Of a stretch of 64,000 nucleotides of DNA, positions 1 to 50,254 are shown piece by piece. The position numbers and the translations under genes are program-made. The DNA is taken from NCBI GenBank assembly GCA_009760855.2, contig WPIO01000002.1:1641501-1705500 (forward strand), read 5' to 3'. Within the stretch, counting starts at the first letter, position 1, and the number at the start of each line of letters is the position of its first letter. The notes beneath the pieces were generated by a model. The model saw only the letters and a program-made list of their open reading frames with translations. It ran no database searches and was not told where the DNA came from. Source of the DNA: Cristatella mucedo. Taxonomy: Eukaryota > Bryozoa > Phylactolaemata > Cristatellidae.

Positions 1-55
1 CTTCGGTCTTATTTTTACTCTCGGGCTTACATTTGTGTCCGGTTTTGTTTTGTAG

Positions 56-38501
<38,446 letters not shown>

Positions 38502-41500
38502 CCTCGACGATGTGTCATCAATCTATCGCTCAGCCTCCTGCCATTGCTTGCTCCTGCAGTTATGGTGACAGAAATGAGCTGTGCCAAAAACGAGCACTTT
38601 GATGCATTGTCAGGAGTTCAGCTTTCTTTTGGTTAATTACTTTGCAACAGACTTCACAGCTGTTTCGTAATAGTGCTCCCAAGTCGATGGTTCGGTGTGG
38701 TGCTGTGGAATCGCTAGCAAGACTGCTGAGGCCCTTTCGTGGTGCCTGGATCAATTACATTTATTTTTGTGTGCTGCAGGCCTGGTCAGGGAGACATTTT
38801 TTGCTCGACCCACTTTCATGGATGCAGCTGATGATGGCCTCCCACTGTGTAATATTATCAGAGCTTGCAGGCCTGCAACTTCCAGATGCTAGGCTGCTCA
38901 CCGTGGGGGTAGACGGCTTTTTGGGATCTAGTTAGTTTTTGCATGCAGATAACGGTCATACCGTGACCTCCTATGTTCACACCTGTGCTGCATTGGCATC
39001 GAGCCCACTCGGCAGATTTTGGAAGTGCAACATAGGAATCAACCTTGCCGTTGACTCTTGCTATAAGAAATCATTTCTTATCCAACAACCTGCAGGGATG
39101 TGTACCGCTTTCCTGTTTTTTGAGTCACACTGCCTGCGCGTTTTTTGCTGGCAGTCGTAGGAAGCTTGAGACAGGGGACAAAGTGTATGTCTGTGTGTGC
39201 CTATTTTGAGATCAGATATAAAAATGTACTAGGACTTGACTGTGATTGCCATCCACAGATGTGTGCAGTGGTGACTCGGTTGGGCTAGTGGTTGTTACAT
39301 AAAAAGGACTCGACAAGTGGGGTTCGAGCGAGCATGGTCTGATAGTCACTGGATGTATGACTAATGGAACTGCTGTCACTAGTTCAGACTCTTAACCTGC
39401 AATACAGCCTAAACTGAGAGGCCACTGTCGATAGTGGCCCGGTTAGTGGATACGCATTACTGTTTGCAGAAAATGCAAAGAATCATCCATCACTGTATGT
39501 TATCAATGGTGTTTTAATGTTCAACTAATGTGAGCACCTCCGTCGCCGTATGTCACGGTGCAGGTGCTCTCTGTGCCAACGTACAGTTACGGCTTTGCTT
39601 TGGCTCATAGACTGTTGCCATACTAAGTAAATATGTTGATAATGATTATTAATTGTACGTTTGCTCTGTAGAAAATGTACGCATACAGGCTACGTACGTG
39701 CAACAGCATCCACAAAGCTAGAGCCAGCTCGAAAAATCCGATCGGATAGGAATGAACTAGCCAATGAGACAATGTGGTAGTGGTAGCCAGCCATAGCTAC
39801 CAGAGCTTATGGAGACAGCCGTCGTTGATCTGTTTAAATGAGCATTGCAGAGAACCAAGCAAATCTTGCAAGCATTCGGGCAAACTATGCAGGTTGAATT
39901 CGGAGAGTTGAATGCAGCTTCGTACGGCTGTTGGCTGTCGATCGAGTCAGCAAGCTATTTCGAATGGGGCTATAGAAACCCTTGTAGCAACCACATCTAC
40001 TACTTTGTGGGTTTAAAACTGGGTACATGCAATACACAGTGTGTATACAACATTAGGTGAGCCGAAATTCTGACATTCGTCTGGCCGAAGTAGTGCTCGA
40101 ATGGGACATTGGGTCATGAGAGGGCTGTTAATTTCAAATACACGGTGTTGTGATGTGCTTTAGTCTGCCATATCGGAGAGCAATAACTGCCACCACTAAG
40201 GGTGCCGATATTTAGTTTAGCCGGGGCTTGCTTGCCACGCCTCGGTTGTTGGCTCTACTGCTGCTGCTGTGGTCCCTTAATTGAGTTGTTTCTGTCTCTC
40301 GCAAAGAAGCTGCTGGTCATGTAGCTCTCCATGCTGCCACCACGGGGCGTTTGCTATTTAGTCGCGGTTTCCTGTTTCGCCAGGATGGGCAAGCTTGGCT
40401 CATATGCTTTCGGCCCCATCTAGCGCTAGGCACCAAGTAGTAGGTCCGATTAAGGGATAATTGCTGCTAGGCGACTACCTGGTCTTCAAATATCAGGATC
40501 TTTACATGCCGTCGTCACTTAATTGGCTCTATGTTTCGGTCGACGTTTCCTTACTCATGTATGGGTTTTCCTCATCGAAATGCCTCCTCGGTCTCACGGG
40601 CTTCATTTAATATCGCAATTACGGCGTTTCTCCGGCAGCCAATAAGATGGGCAGGCCAGCCAGAACGTTTGTGGCTCACCTTAGCTAAACTTTAAACTAT
40701 ATAAGCTGAAACCAAAGATAAAGTATGTAATTAAAAAATCAACAACATACGGTTCATCAATACCATGTTGCCACGATTCTTCAATTTAGCACCATTAATG
40801 CCAAGGCAGTCTTGTCTACTAAGGCCTTTTACAAAATTGTGAAAATAAAAATGTATTCCTTCACTTGATTGAGAATTGGGGGCATTGCATCACCCACCCG
40901 TGAAAGCTTTCGGGCTCAATCTTGTATTCCAATGTTGGCCAACAATAGTCGTCGACTCAGTCTGCAGCCCGCCAGTTGAAGTCCCGGGTGGCCAGGGCAG
41001 CTTGCTTTTGTCGAGGCATCATCACATCGGGAGCAGATCGTGCACAACCAATTTTTAATCTGCTGGGAGCACTTGACTTGCTACGATGGTCTGAAAATAT
41101 TTTTTTGTAAATTATTATGGGTAATGAGATGGTATGCAAGCATAATACCTAACATGGTTATGATAACAATAATAAGAATGACAATTATGAATAGCAATTT
41201 TGTAAAGCATCTGGTGCCTTAAAGGAACCAAATCTTCATATGTGTGCTCGAAAACTTCCAGCAAGAGATGAAATCACTGATACTAACTGTATTCAGCCAC
41301 GTACCTTGAATTTTCCAGATTAAGAAGAGATTGGAAATGCTGCGAAGCTCTTCACTGCTCATAGTAGACCAAGTATGCGAAGTCAACGAAAATTCTTTTT
41401 GCATTGGATGTCTAGTCAGATCGCGGGCTCAAAATTCCCTGCACTGGAAGCATATGCGGTCATTAACCATCTGAATGAGCTAAGTTCCTTTGGAGCTTTG

Positions 41501-41734
41501 CTCACATCCAATAGCACGAGCCACTTGTTGCATGCCAAAAGGTTCGATTTGGTCACAATCGACTCGCGTGTCTTGACCTTGGCAAGCGCCTGCTGTGAGT
41601 ATAGAGGGGACCCAAGTTTTCCCACACAGTTAACACGCTTTACAACCCCAGATTTAACGGCTTATTAAACACCACCGATATACTTAAAGCAAAGACTGGA
41701 AAGACCGAACCTCTTCGCTAGTTGTAGTTAATGT
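38502..41734. other. Copine 3' flank / intergenic, nothing recognised
   Basis: Includes the copine 3' UTR of unknown length. No conserved ORF, SINE or LINE was recognised, and no polyadenylation site can be fixed by eye. Confidence 0.45.
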
Positions 41735-43050
41735 AAAGCATCTTATTTGTAACTCCAAGAAGCCACGAAGACTTTTGTGGATGTTACACAAGGGAGTTCT
41801 CCATCGAACTCACAGCCTAAGCGTCTTTCGGTACGCATTCGGTAACAAGCTGACTTAATCTCACTCAAAGAGAAAGTGAGAAGCATAGCTGAATCAGGAG
41901 AGCAGTTGAGGTAGTAATGAACATAGAAGTAGCAGCTCAGGACGGCTGGAAAGGATGTGCCACAGTCTGCAGCAAGAGAGTAGTTGTTGCGTAAGAATCG
42001 TGGAAGTGAGTTCCACAGCCTACAACATGTAGTCTGAGTATATGCAGGCCGGTACCGCTCCTTCCTTAAACAGCTGTCAGGAGCATCACCGGTGGTGCAT
42101 AGCTGTGGTCTGCCTGTGGTGTGGTTTGGACAGGCCGGTAACCACAGTCAGATGGTGGACTCACCATCGGGGTCGGCCAAAACAGCCGTGGGCGAGGAGG
42201 GGGATTCAGTGGGGAGAGAGGGGCGAGTGAAGTCGTGCTCCCTCTGCTCTGTAGTAGAATAAACTGTTGGTGTTGGTTCTGTGCTGGCGTTCTTCGTGCA
42301 AGGCGTTCTTCGTGCAAGGCGCATCGAAGCACACGACATGCAGAGCAGAGGCTTCTGTTGCCAACGGTCTTTAGGCAGAGGAATAGAACAGTTCATTTAT
42401 TGTCCATAGAGGAGGTTGAAACTGATGCCGCACTTCAGTTAGGTGTGAAGGAGCCGAGCCTCGGCGGGCCTTGTGGGTCAGGGCAAGAACTTAACTGTGT
42501 CTGTTCATCAACCGGCTGCCACAAAGCTCCTAAAGCCCAGGAGACACACGGTCCAACCTGTGGGAATTTTAAGCTAGCCTAGCACCCATATCCATCGCCA
42601 GTTGCAATGGCCTGGTGGCTTTTTTGCGGTAGCCCAGCCAAAATGGAATTGCAATAATCTACTCTAGACAGAACAAGGGAGCCAGTCAAATTTTCGTAAG
42701 CCGTCGTGGAAGACAGGCCCTAATCTTAGATACAGATCGAGCGTGACGGCTAGTTGTGGAAGCAGTCTTCTTAAAGAACCTTTAAAATGTAGGCTGCTGT
42801 CAAAGACATCACCTAAATTCCGAGCACACGGTGACTGTCGCACAACAGCGTCGCCTATCCGAAGAGCAAAGTCTTTCAGTACAGCCAGACGCTTGGGCTG
42901 TCCTATGAGTAGCAGTTCTGTTTTAATGTCGTTTAGATTAAGGAAATTTCCGACATCCAGGATCGAATGTCGGCAAGGCAAGCATTCATTGTAGCAGTTG
43001 CTGCAGCAAATTCCGACGGTTTAAATGACAACAATACAGCTGAGTATATC
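41735..43050 (-). mobile_element. LINE family B, longer decayed copy
   Basis: The minus strand shows the reverse-transcriptase palm end (NFLNLNDIKTELLLIGQPKR L, then ALRIGDAVV and ARNLGDVFDSSL; 42664-42981), later C-terminal relics, and the 3' UTR shared with 29.3 kb ending near 41740. It is broken by stops and by a 306-bp insertion at 42030-42335. Confidence 0.8.
42030..42335. mobile_element. 306-bp insertion with 5-bp target duplication (solo-LTR-like)
   Basis: It interrupts LINE B. ACATG stands on both sides (42025-42029 and 42336-42340) and matches the single site ACCTG of uninterrupted copies. The insert holds an AATAAA (42258-42263) and a direct repeat of GGCGTTCTTCGTGCAA near its right end. 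A 5-bp duplication suits a solo LTR. The class is not proven because the terminal dinucleotides depend on where the duplication is set. Confidence 0.55.
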
Positions 43051-43639
43051 CTCAGCATAAAATTGCCTTGATAAAAACGTCCATGGCCATGGCCTCCCTC
43101 GAGCTATCATGCATTATGTGTATATCGTGGCTGCTACTTAGTTTAACAAACAGTATGACTACAACGTGCAGGACACAAGTCCACAATGCTACGTAATTTA
43201 GGAAAGAAACCGGCATCGAACAATCAGCTTGGCTCCTAATGTCACTCAATCAAAAGAGCGTTAATACGGTGCCAGAACGTGGCAGTAAAACAGTGAGGAC
43301 TTCATCAATTCAGCAGGCCAGACGAAGTAATCGGGCTTTTTATTGCAGCTATTGTCAGACACGATGCTCGTTGACTCAATGTACTCGGAATTTAAGAGTC
43401 CTCTAGGTTAGCTGCTTAACTCGTGAAAGCTTCATTAAAAAAACCGCTCCCACTGCTAGCCATTACGTTTGGTCCCTGACCAATATTATGGACTGTCTAC
43501 CACGATGGCCTGCTAAAAATATAACTAGCTCCGTGGATCTTTCTAAGCTGGACTACTACAATTCCGTTTTGGCTCGACAACCGAAAAAGGCCAATAGGCC
43601 TGGTGATAAATAAAACTCAAGGTTAGTCCGCAAATCCCG

Positions 43640-43882
43640 GTGGGTTAGCCAAGTGTCTCCTTTGCTGAAGTAGCTTGCGATATTTCCCGGTCGATTAACG
43701 GATACAGATCTAAATACTTACACTGATCTATAATGTCCACCTTAGATTGGTTCTTTCATTCCCTGCCGAGCTGCTGCACCAGTTTTAACTTTCTCATGCC
43801 CTCAAGTCCTTTATGTACAATATATTAGCTATTCTATTCCTCTCTCTCTCTAAGACCGTCGGTAACAGAAAAGTTACAGACA
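43640..43882 (+). mobile_element. LINE family B fragment at the LTR element border
   Basis: Decayed HVSPLLK... and CTGCTGCACCAGTTTTAACT blocks as at 18.3 kb, with AAGACCGTCGGTAACAG, the LINE B TVGDR region, near its right end. The LTR element seems to have inserted here. Confidence 0.5.
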
Positions 43883-43886
43883 GATA

Positions 43887-43922
43887 TGTAACCGCGTAAA
43901 GGTTGCTACAGCACCCCAAGAT
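43887..43922 (-). repeat. Remnant 3' LTR end (~36 bp)
   Basis: TGTAACCGCGTAAAGGTTGC with CACCCCAAGAT repeats the inner end of the 5' LTR at 45931-45966 with one mismatch. It is fused directly to the protease frame. Confidence 0.85.
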
Positions 43923-44467
43923 TCCGCCATCAGGGAGATATTGGCACCTGTGTCCCAAAGTCCGGTAACCAGCACCTCATTCACCATCACCGGTGCAAGA
44001 GTGTGCGGTGCATGGGCACTGGTGCCCACCACTTCCTGCCTCGTCGGCGCCGGCGGTAGTGGCCCCTGTTGTGGCGGGGCCAGTCGAGCCTCCCGGAAGC
44101 CGTAGCCATGAAGACCGAAACCACTCTCAGAGGCCTGGTAAGCCCTGGGATAGGTATGGACGCCTGTCGAGAGCGAAGGTGCCCAACCAGCCGAAACACG
44201 ACCCACGTACCCACTCGGACCAAGAGAACCGGGCGACACCGACCCGAATGGTCGCCAATCCCCCGAGTGTGGCCGTGAACCCTCGCGACTGGGGTATGCT
44301 GGCCCGTACTCTCCGTGGCTTCGATAAGCTGACCCGTACTGGGACGTTCTGCCACGTCCTGCGTCCACCTATCTATCTCTGTAGCCCATGGCAGCCTGAA
44401 CCCGGTAGTCGGGCCGCCGACTGTTCTGTACGAACGGCCTACCTCGCGGCTGATACGACTGCTTTGT
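43923..44467 (-). pseudogene. Gag C-terminus and truncated protease (shifted frame)
   Basis: Downstream of the 12-base G/C run the plausible frame (SYQPRGRPFVQ, then a TAG, then 44368-43923) continues as a Gly/Ser/Tyr-rich gag tail and ends in an aspartic protease start with LWDTGANISLM (active-site DTG near 43950-43958). The protease is cut after about 20 residues beyond this point by the LTR remnant. One stop and one frameshift separate it from gag, so no functional protein is expected. Confidence 0.7.
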
Positions 44468-45885
44468 GGGGGGGGGGGGTTCGAGGGTTCCCTCTGACCT
44501 TTGGCAAGCAGGTCACACACCTGGGTCATTTGCTCGGTCAATGCATCCACCTTACTCTCTATATCACGCGAAATAGGGGCCCTATCCTTTCCTCGTGGGT
44601 ATGGGCGGCCTTGGTCGCCGGCGTGCGCAGCAGAAGCAGCCCCGCGACTGAAGAAGCGAGGGTTGGCTTCGCATCTTTCAGCGAAAGCTAGAGCTTCGTC
44701 TAGGCAGGCACAGTCTTTGGCAAAGACAGCTCCGCTAATCTCGGGATGAAGGCCCCCAACAAACAAGGAGAGAACCATAGCATCACGGTCCTCCTGCGGA
44801 GTAGTAGGGTGAGCAACGGCGGCAGTATCTACAAGGTGTCTGTAGAAATCATAAACGCTTTGCGAAGCGCCCTGGCGACAACCGTGTAGGGCCCCGCGAG
44901 CAGAATCGCGACGCACGCCAGCAGTGAACATTCTCACCAGTTCACCTTTCATTTCCTCAAATGTACATCGCTGGCCAGGCTCAGCGCAGAGCCGTTCATA
45001 GACCGAGCGATATACGTCGAGCGCTCGGCCGCGAAAGTATGCGCCCAAGCGCAATAGCTGGAGGTCCGGAGACCATCCGCAGGACCTAGAAAGCACCTCG
45101 TAATCGCTGATCCACCGTGGGAAGGAGTCCGTCAGGTCCTCCCGGAAAGGTGCCAGTTTCAGCGATTGGGCCTCTAGGCTCCCGTCAAACGCGGCTGTGG
45201 GTGCGGGCATAACGAAGATCCGGCTCGGCAATGCCGGCTCAGCCGTGCGAGGAGTCTGCTCAGCGCGCGGGCTAGCGACCGGTCGGGCGTAGTCTCCGCC
45301 TGCTTTAGCCGCCGGCGCGAAAGTAAGGGCGGCGCCCGAGTGTGCCTGTGGGTTTTCCGCATGGTCCGCCCGTGCATAGTTTACCGCGCCACCGGAAGCA
45401 GGGTTAGCAGAAAAAGGCTCCGCGCGGGGTGAAAAAAGGATAGCGGTCGCAGCGTGCGAAGCATCAGCAGCGTGTGGCGGAGCGATTCCTGCTGGGCACG
45501 TTGTAACGTACGGGGCGTAACCTTCAGCGGGTCGCAAAGCAGTGGGCGCAGCGCACCCCTCCGGGAGCGGTAAGGGACCGACCGCGTACTGTGACGGCAA
45601 ATGAAGTACGGTGGGAGCACCGTGCGGCGCAGCTGGCGGAGTGCCGGTCGGCGGCGAAGTTACCGACCCGGCTGGTGTGCTGGCGCTGGGGCGGCTGACC
45701 CGCGAAGCCGCCGCCGCGCGTAGCTGCGCGTTCTCTTCCTCAAGCACGCGTAAACGCTCAGTCAAATCGCGACTGATCGAAGCAAAAATAGCGCGATCGT
45801 TTATGCTCGCCTGCAGAATGTCGAACGTTGGGTCGGAGTTATTCAACAGCCCCGAACCGTTAAACGACGCCATCCCCACGTCCAA
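44468..45885 (-). CDS. Gag-like protein of the LTR element
   Basis: The open frame begins at ATG 45885 (a second ATG at 45873 is nearer the usual gag start) and is good for about 470 residues to the homopolymer run at 44468-44479. A short coiled-coil-like segment (LTERLRVLEEENAQLRAA) is followed by a Pro/Ala-rich linker. Next comes a capsid-like domain with FDGSLEAQSLKLAPFREDL, DLQLLRLGAYFRGRALDVY and GCRQGASQSVYDFYRHLVDT, as in Ty3/Gypsy gag. No CCHC zinc knuckle was seen. The open frame runs on to 43987, but beyond the run it is probably out of register. Expression unknown. Confidence 0.75.
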
Positions 45886-45930
45886 TCAAGAAGGTTGCAA
45901 GTGTTTCGAATCAAAAGCAGGGTCACCAAA

Positions 45931-46632
45931 TGTAACCGCGTAGAGGTTGCTACAGCACCCCAAGATACGAGCAGCTAACTGAGTAGCCGGCAGAACACAA
46001 CTGCGCAGTCTAAGTTACACTTAGCTGTTCGTCGCCGTAGGTTCGTCTCTCGTGCTCTCGAAGCGTAGTCTCGCCTCGACTCCCAAGCTTCAGCCCTGAG
46101 CTCTTGGGGTGTAGTCTCTGCTCGACTATCAAGCTCTCTCAGCTCTCGGGGCGTAGTCTCTGCTCGACTCCCAAGCTGCAGCCCTGAGCTCTCGGGGCGT
46201 AGTCTCTGCTCGACTACCCAAGCTCTCTCAGCTCTCGGGGCGTAGCCTCTGCTCGACTACCCAAGCTGTCTCACAGCTCTGTCACTCGTCTCATTATATT
46301 CTCTCTCCTTTCAACTCCTGACCTCGCGCGCCGCTGCTATTTCTACTTCAGCATATTAGTCGTGCACATCCTGACCGCAACGTCAGCACCGGGCTTCATT
46401 CTAACTTTAGCGGGTAGACCAGGAGTCAGGCTTGTACTAGCTGTCCAAGTCGAACCCGCTAAGACAACCACATTAGTCGCTCCATCTTCTAACCGCATCG
46501 CCTGCATAAAGCTCCATTCTATCCTGAGCTAGGTGAGTCAGGAGCTGGGTCTGTACTAGGCGCCCTAGTCGACCCCGCCCCCTCTAAGGCAAGGGCTCCC
46601 ATCGCGGCTAAGCTGAGAGCTGCACCAGTGCA
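45931..46632 (-). repeat. 5' LTR of the Gypsy-like element
   Basis: On the minus strand it ends CGCGGTTACA, next to TTTGGTGACC, a possible primer-binding region, then gag. A TATA-like AATATAATGAG lies near 46290-46300 (minus strand). The outer end TGCACTGG at 46632 is set by the GATA duplication and is less sure than the inner end. Confidence 0.7.
46064..46275. repeat. Tandem repeat inside the LTR (42-46 bp units)
   Basis: Four to five units starting CGTAGTCTCTGCTCGACT alternate between ~46 bp (with AGCTGCAGCCCTGAGCTC) and ~42 bp (with AGCTCTCTCAGCTC), so the higher-order period is about 88 bp. The related LTR fragment at 9.6 kb has just one unit. Confidence 0.85.
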
Positions 46633-46639
46633 GATATAC

Positions 46640-47100
46640 CTTATGTTATGTTCTTTGGGCGAAATACCGCTAAGAAATACACAGTTACAAGCAGTAAGAT
46701 TTAATGAGCGGAACAGAGCGCCAAGCAGTAGCTCCTGAGGGCGCTCGCGTGCGTGAGTCCGTGTGTGTGCGTGTGCGTGCGTGTGTTTGTGTGTGTGGGC
46801 GTCGTTGGGCGGCCGGCCTGGCGACGCCCCAGGCATCCTGTTTATAATAATAGGGTGTGTCAGGGGCGGGGCTGGTGCTGATAAATAACAGCACAAGGCC
46901 AAACGGGAGGATTGCGTCCTGGTTGGCCCGTTCGGTATCACCTGCAGAGCTGCCGAACGAGGTTACCTCGTTCGGAAAATGCTTAAAGGTTTCGACAGCC
47001 ACCGCACGTTGCTGCGTGGTAGCTGGCTCACTGTCGGATTAAGCTTTCAGCCATAAATGACGTACCAACTGCTCCGACTTGCCGCCCTGCACAGTAGTGT
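46640..47100. other. GC-rich flank of the LTR element
   Basis: CpG-rich with a (GT)n-like patch at 46755-46795, a TTATAAA box on the minus strand near 46842 and a perfect 10-bp inverted repeat at 46953-46975. It may be a further LTR-type element, but no matching partner was found. Confidence 0.4.
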
Positions 47101-48707
47101 TGAGCAAGATTTGATAGGGAGCGGAACGCAGCACTGATTGCCAACACGCGGATCAGCTTTGTCCAACTGCGCTGGTCCATTTAATTAAGTCAGTATAATA
47201 AGCCTTAAAGCGTATTAATGCCCGAAGGACATAGAAAGCAGAAAAGTGATAGTAATAACTAGCGGTGGAGTCAGGGCGCAATGCCTCAGAGCTGGGGGCA
47301 GCGACCACTGGGTTGGGCCACTCCCGATACCTACGCCCCACAGTCACCAACGACGAAATTATGTCCTACTTTCAGTCGTGCAACAGCTAAGTGCATGTTG
47401 AATCAATAATACGATTTTGCGGTAGCTGTGTTGCTGAAAAAGAATGCAATAAGACGTATGGATTCATATCTTTTGCACGAATTGCGGTGCTCGATCGGAT
47501 TTTTATTACCTCACTCGAATACCGTCAACTTTCGTAAGAAGCTGTCGCCATCTACCGTCTCGCAAGCCGCACTGTCAGCAGAAACTCGTGTATGGCGGGG
47601 GAACCCCTGCATACGTACAGAGAAACTTCAATTAAACATACCTCACCAGCCAAGATTTAGAATCTTCTTCGTATGTTCAGCATTGCTTGGGGGCGTTCGT
47701 CTCCCCTTTACTGTTATCGCTCCGTCGAGGGACGGAACCGGAAAAACGTCCATTAAAAAGTTTAGTAAGCCAAACAAACTCAAAATTTTTAGAACGAGTA
47801 TTATTGGAAGTGGTCAATAGAAATTTGTCGTTGGATAGGCTTGCTCTGTCCCTAACTCTTCTTCAAACGGGGGTACACCTGTTCAGGCACTCAACTATAT
47901 TCTTACAGTTAAGGACTTGGTAATGATCTCCGTGAGTAGGTTGCGGGTCAGACAAATATACACAATCCACTCAAATATATCTATCTATTGACATATTGGC
48001 TGACACCATTTCGGCACCCAGTAGAGCCGACGCAAGAGCTGCAAGGCGCTGGCGAAGCACGCCCAAGGCCAAGGTCTGGGATATCCCGGTCTCCCCTCCA
48101 GCATGGCGGCTGAAGCTACCGGTAAGCTCCGAGTAAGTGCGGACCCTGCCTAGCGCTTTCTTGAGCGTACTATTCAACAGTGATTAGCTCTCGAGTTTTA
48201 TCAGTAGAGTTTTCGGAAATACGTGTCTTCTCTCTACGTTTTCATTATTCATTCATCAGCTGGTTGTCGATTAGATGCGTAACCGTGCTTACCTATTTTC
48301 ACTGTCGCTTTGGATAGCGGGACATACTCGTCGGTGCTGTATTCTTGGTTCGCCGAAGAGATATTTTTATCGTCCTATTTTATCTGGAAGTACCAAAGAG
48401 GTGCATTTACTTGAGTGTCGCGTAACGCAACAGTCTTAGCAAGGCTGCAAGGCTATACGGAATCCTAGTTTGCAGAGCGCTTAACTCCCGTCGACCGGCA
48501 CGCTCGGGCTACTCGGTAGTATGTCCAGCCAGGCTTTCTATTGGATGTAGTAGCGTAGGAAGACTCGCTCCTAGTTTGGCGGCTTTGCGGCACGGTCTAG
48601 ATTACAAGGCACCGAGACCTCATGTACAATCTATTCGTCGTCGCTGTGTTTTGTGCAACACGACTTACAGTAGGCGGACCTAACGTTCTAACGTTGCGCT
48701 TGGTGCT

Positions 48708-48708
<1 letters not shown>
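47101..48708. other. Intergenic, nothing recognised
   Basis: A 130-codon ORF at 47428-47820 (+) has no recognised domain. The rest shows no repeats that I can place. Confidence 0.4.
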
Positions 48709-48974
<266 letters not shown>

Positions 48975-49500
48975 ACGCCAGGTAGAATCAATACATTATG
49001 AATAGTACACAGCTTCACAGTTAACATTATTTTAATTTTAAAAGCTGTTTAGTATTTTTTATTATTTAGTAGTTGTTTAGCATTTACTTTGCTTCTGAAA
49101 GTAATATACAGCTAAACAGGAAAACACAGAGACAGTCGAGAGAGACAGAAGGAGCTCTTGGTCATGCTGATTTCTCTCGTAGCCCTGAATTGTTGGGCTG
49201 GCATGGTGCCATGCTAACTCAGCAGATGTGCTAGTACGTACTTGATGAAGTCATCCCTGAGCGCTTGCTCTCAAGTACTGTCCAATTGGTGCTGTGACTA
49301 TCAATAGCTGAGAGTCATTTTATCACTAGACCCTACACCTTCTATTGACTCGTGATAATGTCGTGAGACAGCAAAGCAGTGACCTGCATTTCTCAAAGAA
49401 AGGATCTTTTCGGAGAATCGGGGTAAAAAAGAAAGGTTACCTGAATTAGCATTTTCATTTATAAGCAGAAAAAGACCCTTAACTGCCATTTCCTCTGCTT
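48975..49500. other. Intergenic, nothing recognised
   Basis: AT-rich 49015-49110, otherwise plain sequence before a SINE. Confidence 0.4.
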
Positions 49501-49598
49501 GCAATGGACAATAAAGGATCCTCCACTGGAGGACTCGAACCCATGACCTGAGTCGTGGAAAGCAAGCACCTTATGCCCTGGGCAAACACCCAGGGCGT
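49500..49598 (-). mobile_element. SINE family 1 (antisense, partial)
   Basis: GCAATGGACAATAAAGGATCC, ACTCGAACCCATGACC (B-box complement), CGTGGAAAGCAAGCACCTTA. Head and first body part only. Confidence 0.65.
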
Positions 49599-50254
49599 AG
49601 CATTATCTACATGTATCTCTAATTCTTTCAATAGTTTCAATAATCTAATAATTTCAAATAGCTGATAACCTAGAGTTTGCTCTAGTGCTTTCAAAGCCTA
49701 CACAAATTTATTGTGCAAGTGGTGTTAAGCCACGAACCTCTTCCACCACCAAAAGTGAGGAGCATTGTGCTGACATTCCAGAGTACTAGAGTAAGTCGCA
49801 AAGACACGGCAGTGAAGGACGATTTGGATGAAAGTACCATCATCGGCAGCAGGAGAGCAGACATCAATATGTTGAGTGTCTTGAAAGAGATTTAATTATA
49901 TTAGGGTGCTAACAAATGTCTTATTATTATTACAATTATAACATAGCCAAGTGATAACAGCAGTCAAGTAATTGTGTATCAACCCATATATAATTTGCTG
50001 GATCTGTCTGTCATACTTTAAAAGAAATAAATATAAGGCCCTCATCTGTAATATAGAGTTTTATAGGTACACGTGTGTCATCTGGCTCCGGGCCTTCTTC
50101 CTCCGGCTCATATGCAGGTTATGGCTACGGAACTTCAAAAAGTCAACCCAAATCTGGGTGGCTGCATGGAGGAAGAGCTGGTGCAGAGAACCTGCTTATT
50201 ATAATGAGACTCTGGCCAATAAAAGAGCTGTAACTAGATTTACTAATGGGTGCA

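Larger units (their letters stand above)
43887..46632 (-). mobile_element. Gypsy/Ty3-like LTR retrotransposon, internally deleted
   Basis: Minus-strand element: 5' LTR 45931-46632, gag, start of a protease, then directly the last ~36 bp of a 3' LTR (43887-43922). Reverse transcriptase, RNase H, integrase and most of the 3' LTR are missing. GATA flanks both ends (43883-43886 and 46633-46636), consistent with a 4-bp target duplication. It cannot move by itself. GC and CpG content are well above the flanks. Confidence 0.85.

Noticed and set aside
43993..44691. 232-codon plus-strand ORF opposite gag
   Set aside because: Antisense shadow of the GC-rich gag region; no independent similarity.
47428..47820. 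130-codon plus-strand ORF between the genes
   Set aside because: No recognised domain, and one ORF of this size is expected by chance in this amount of sequence.
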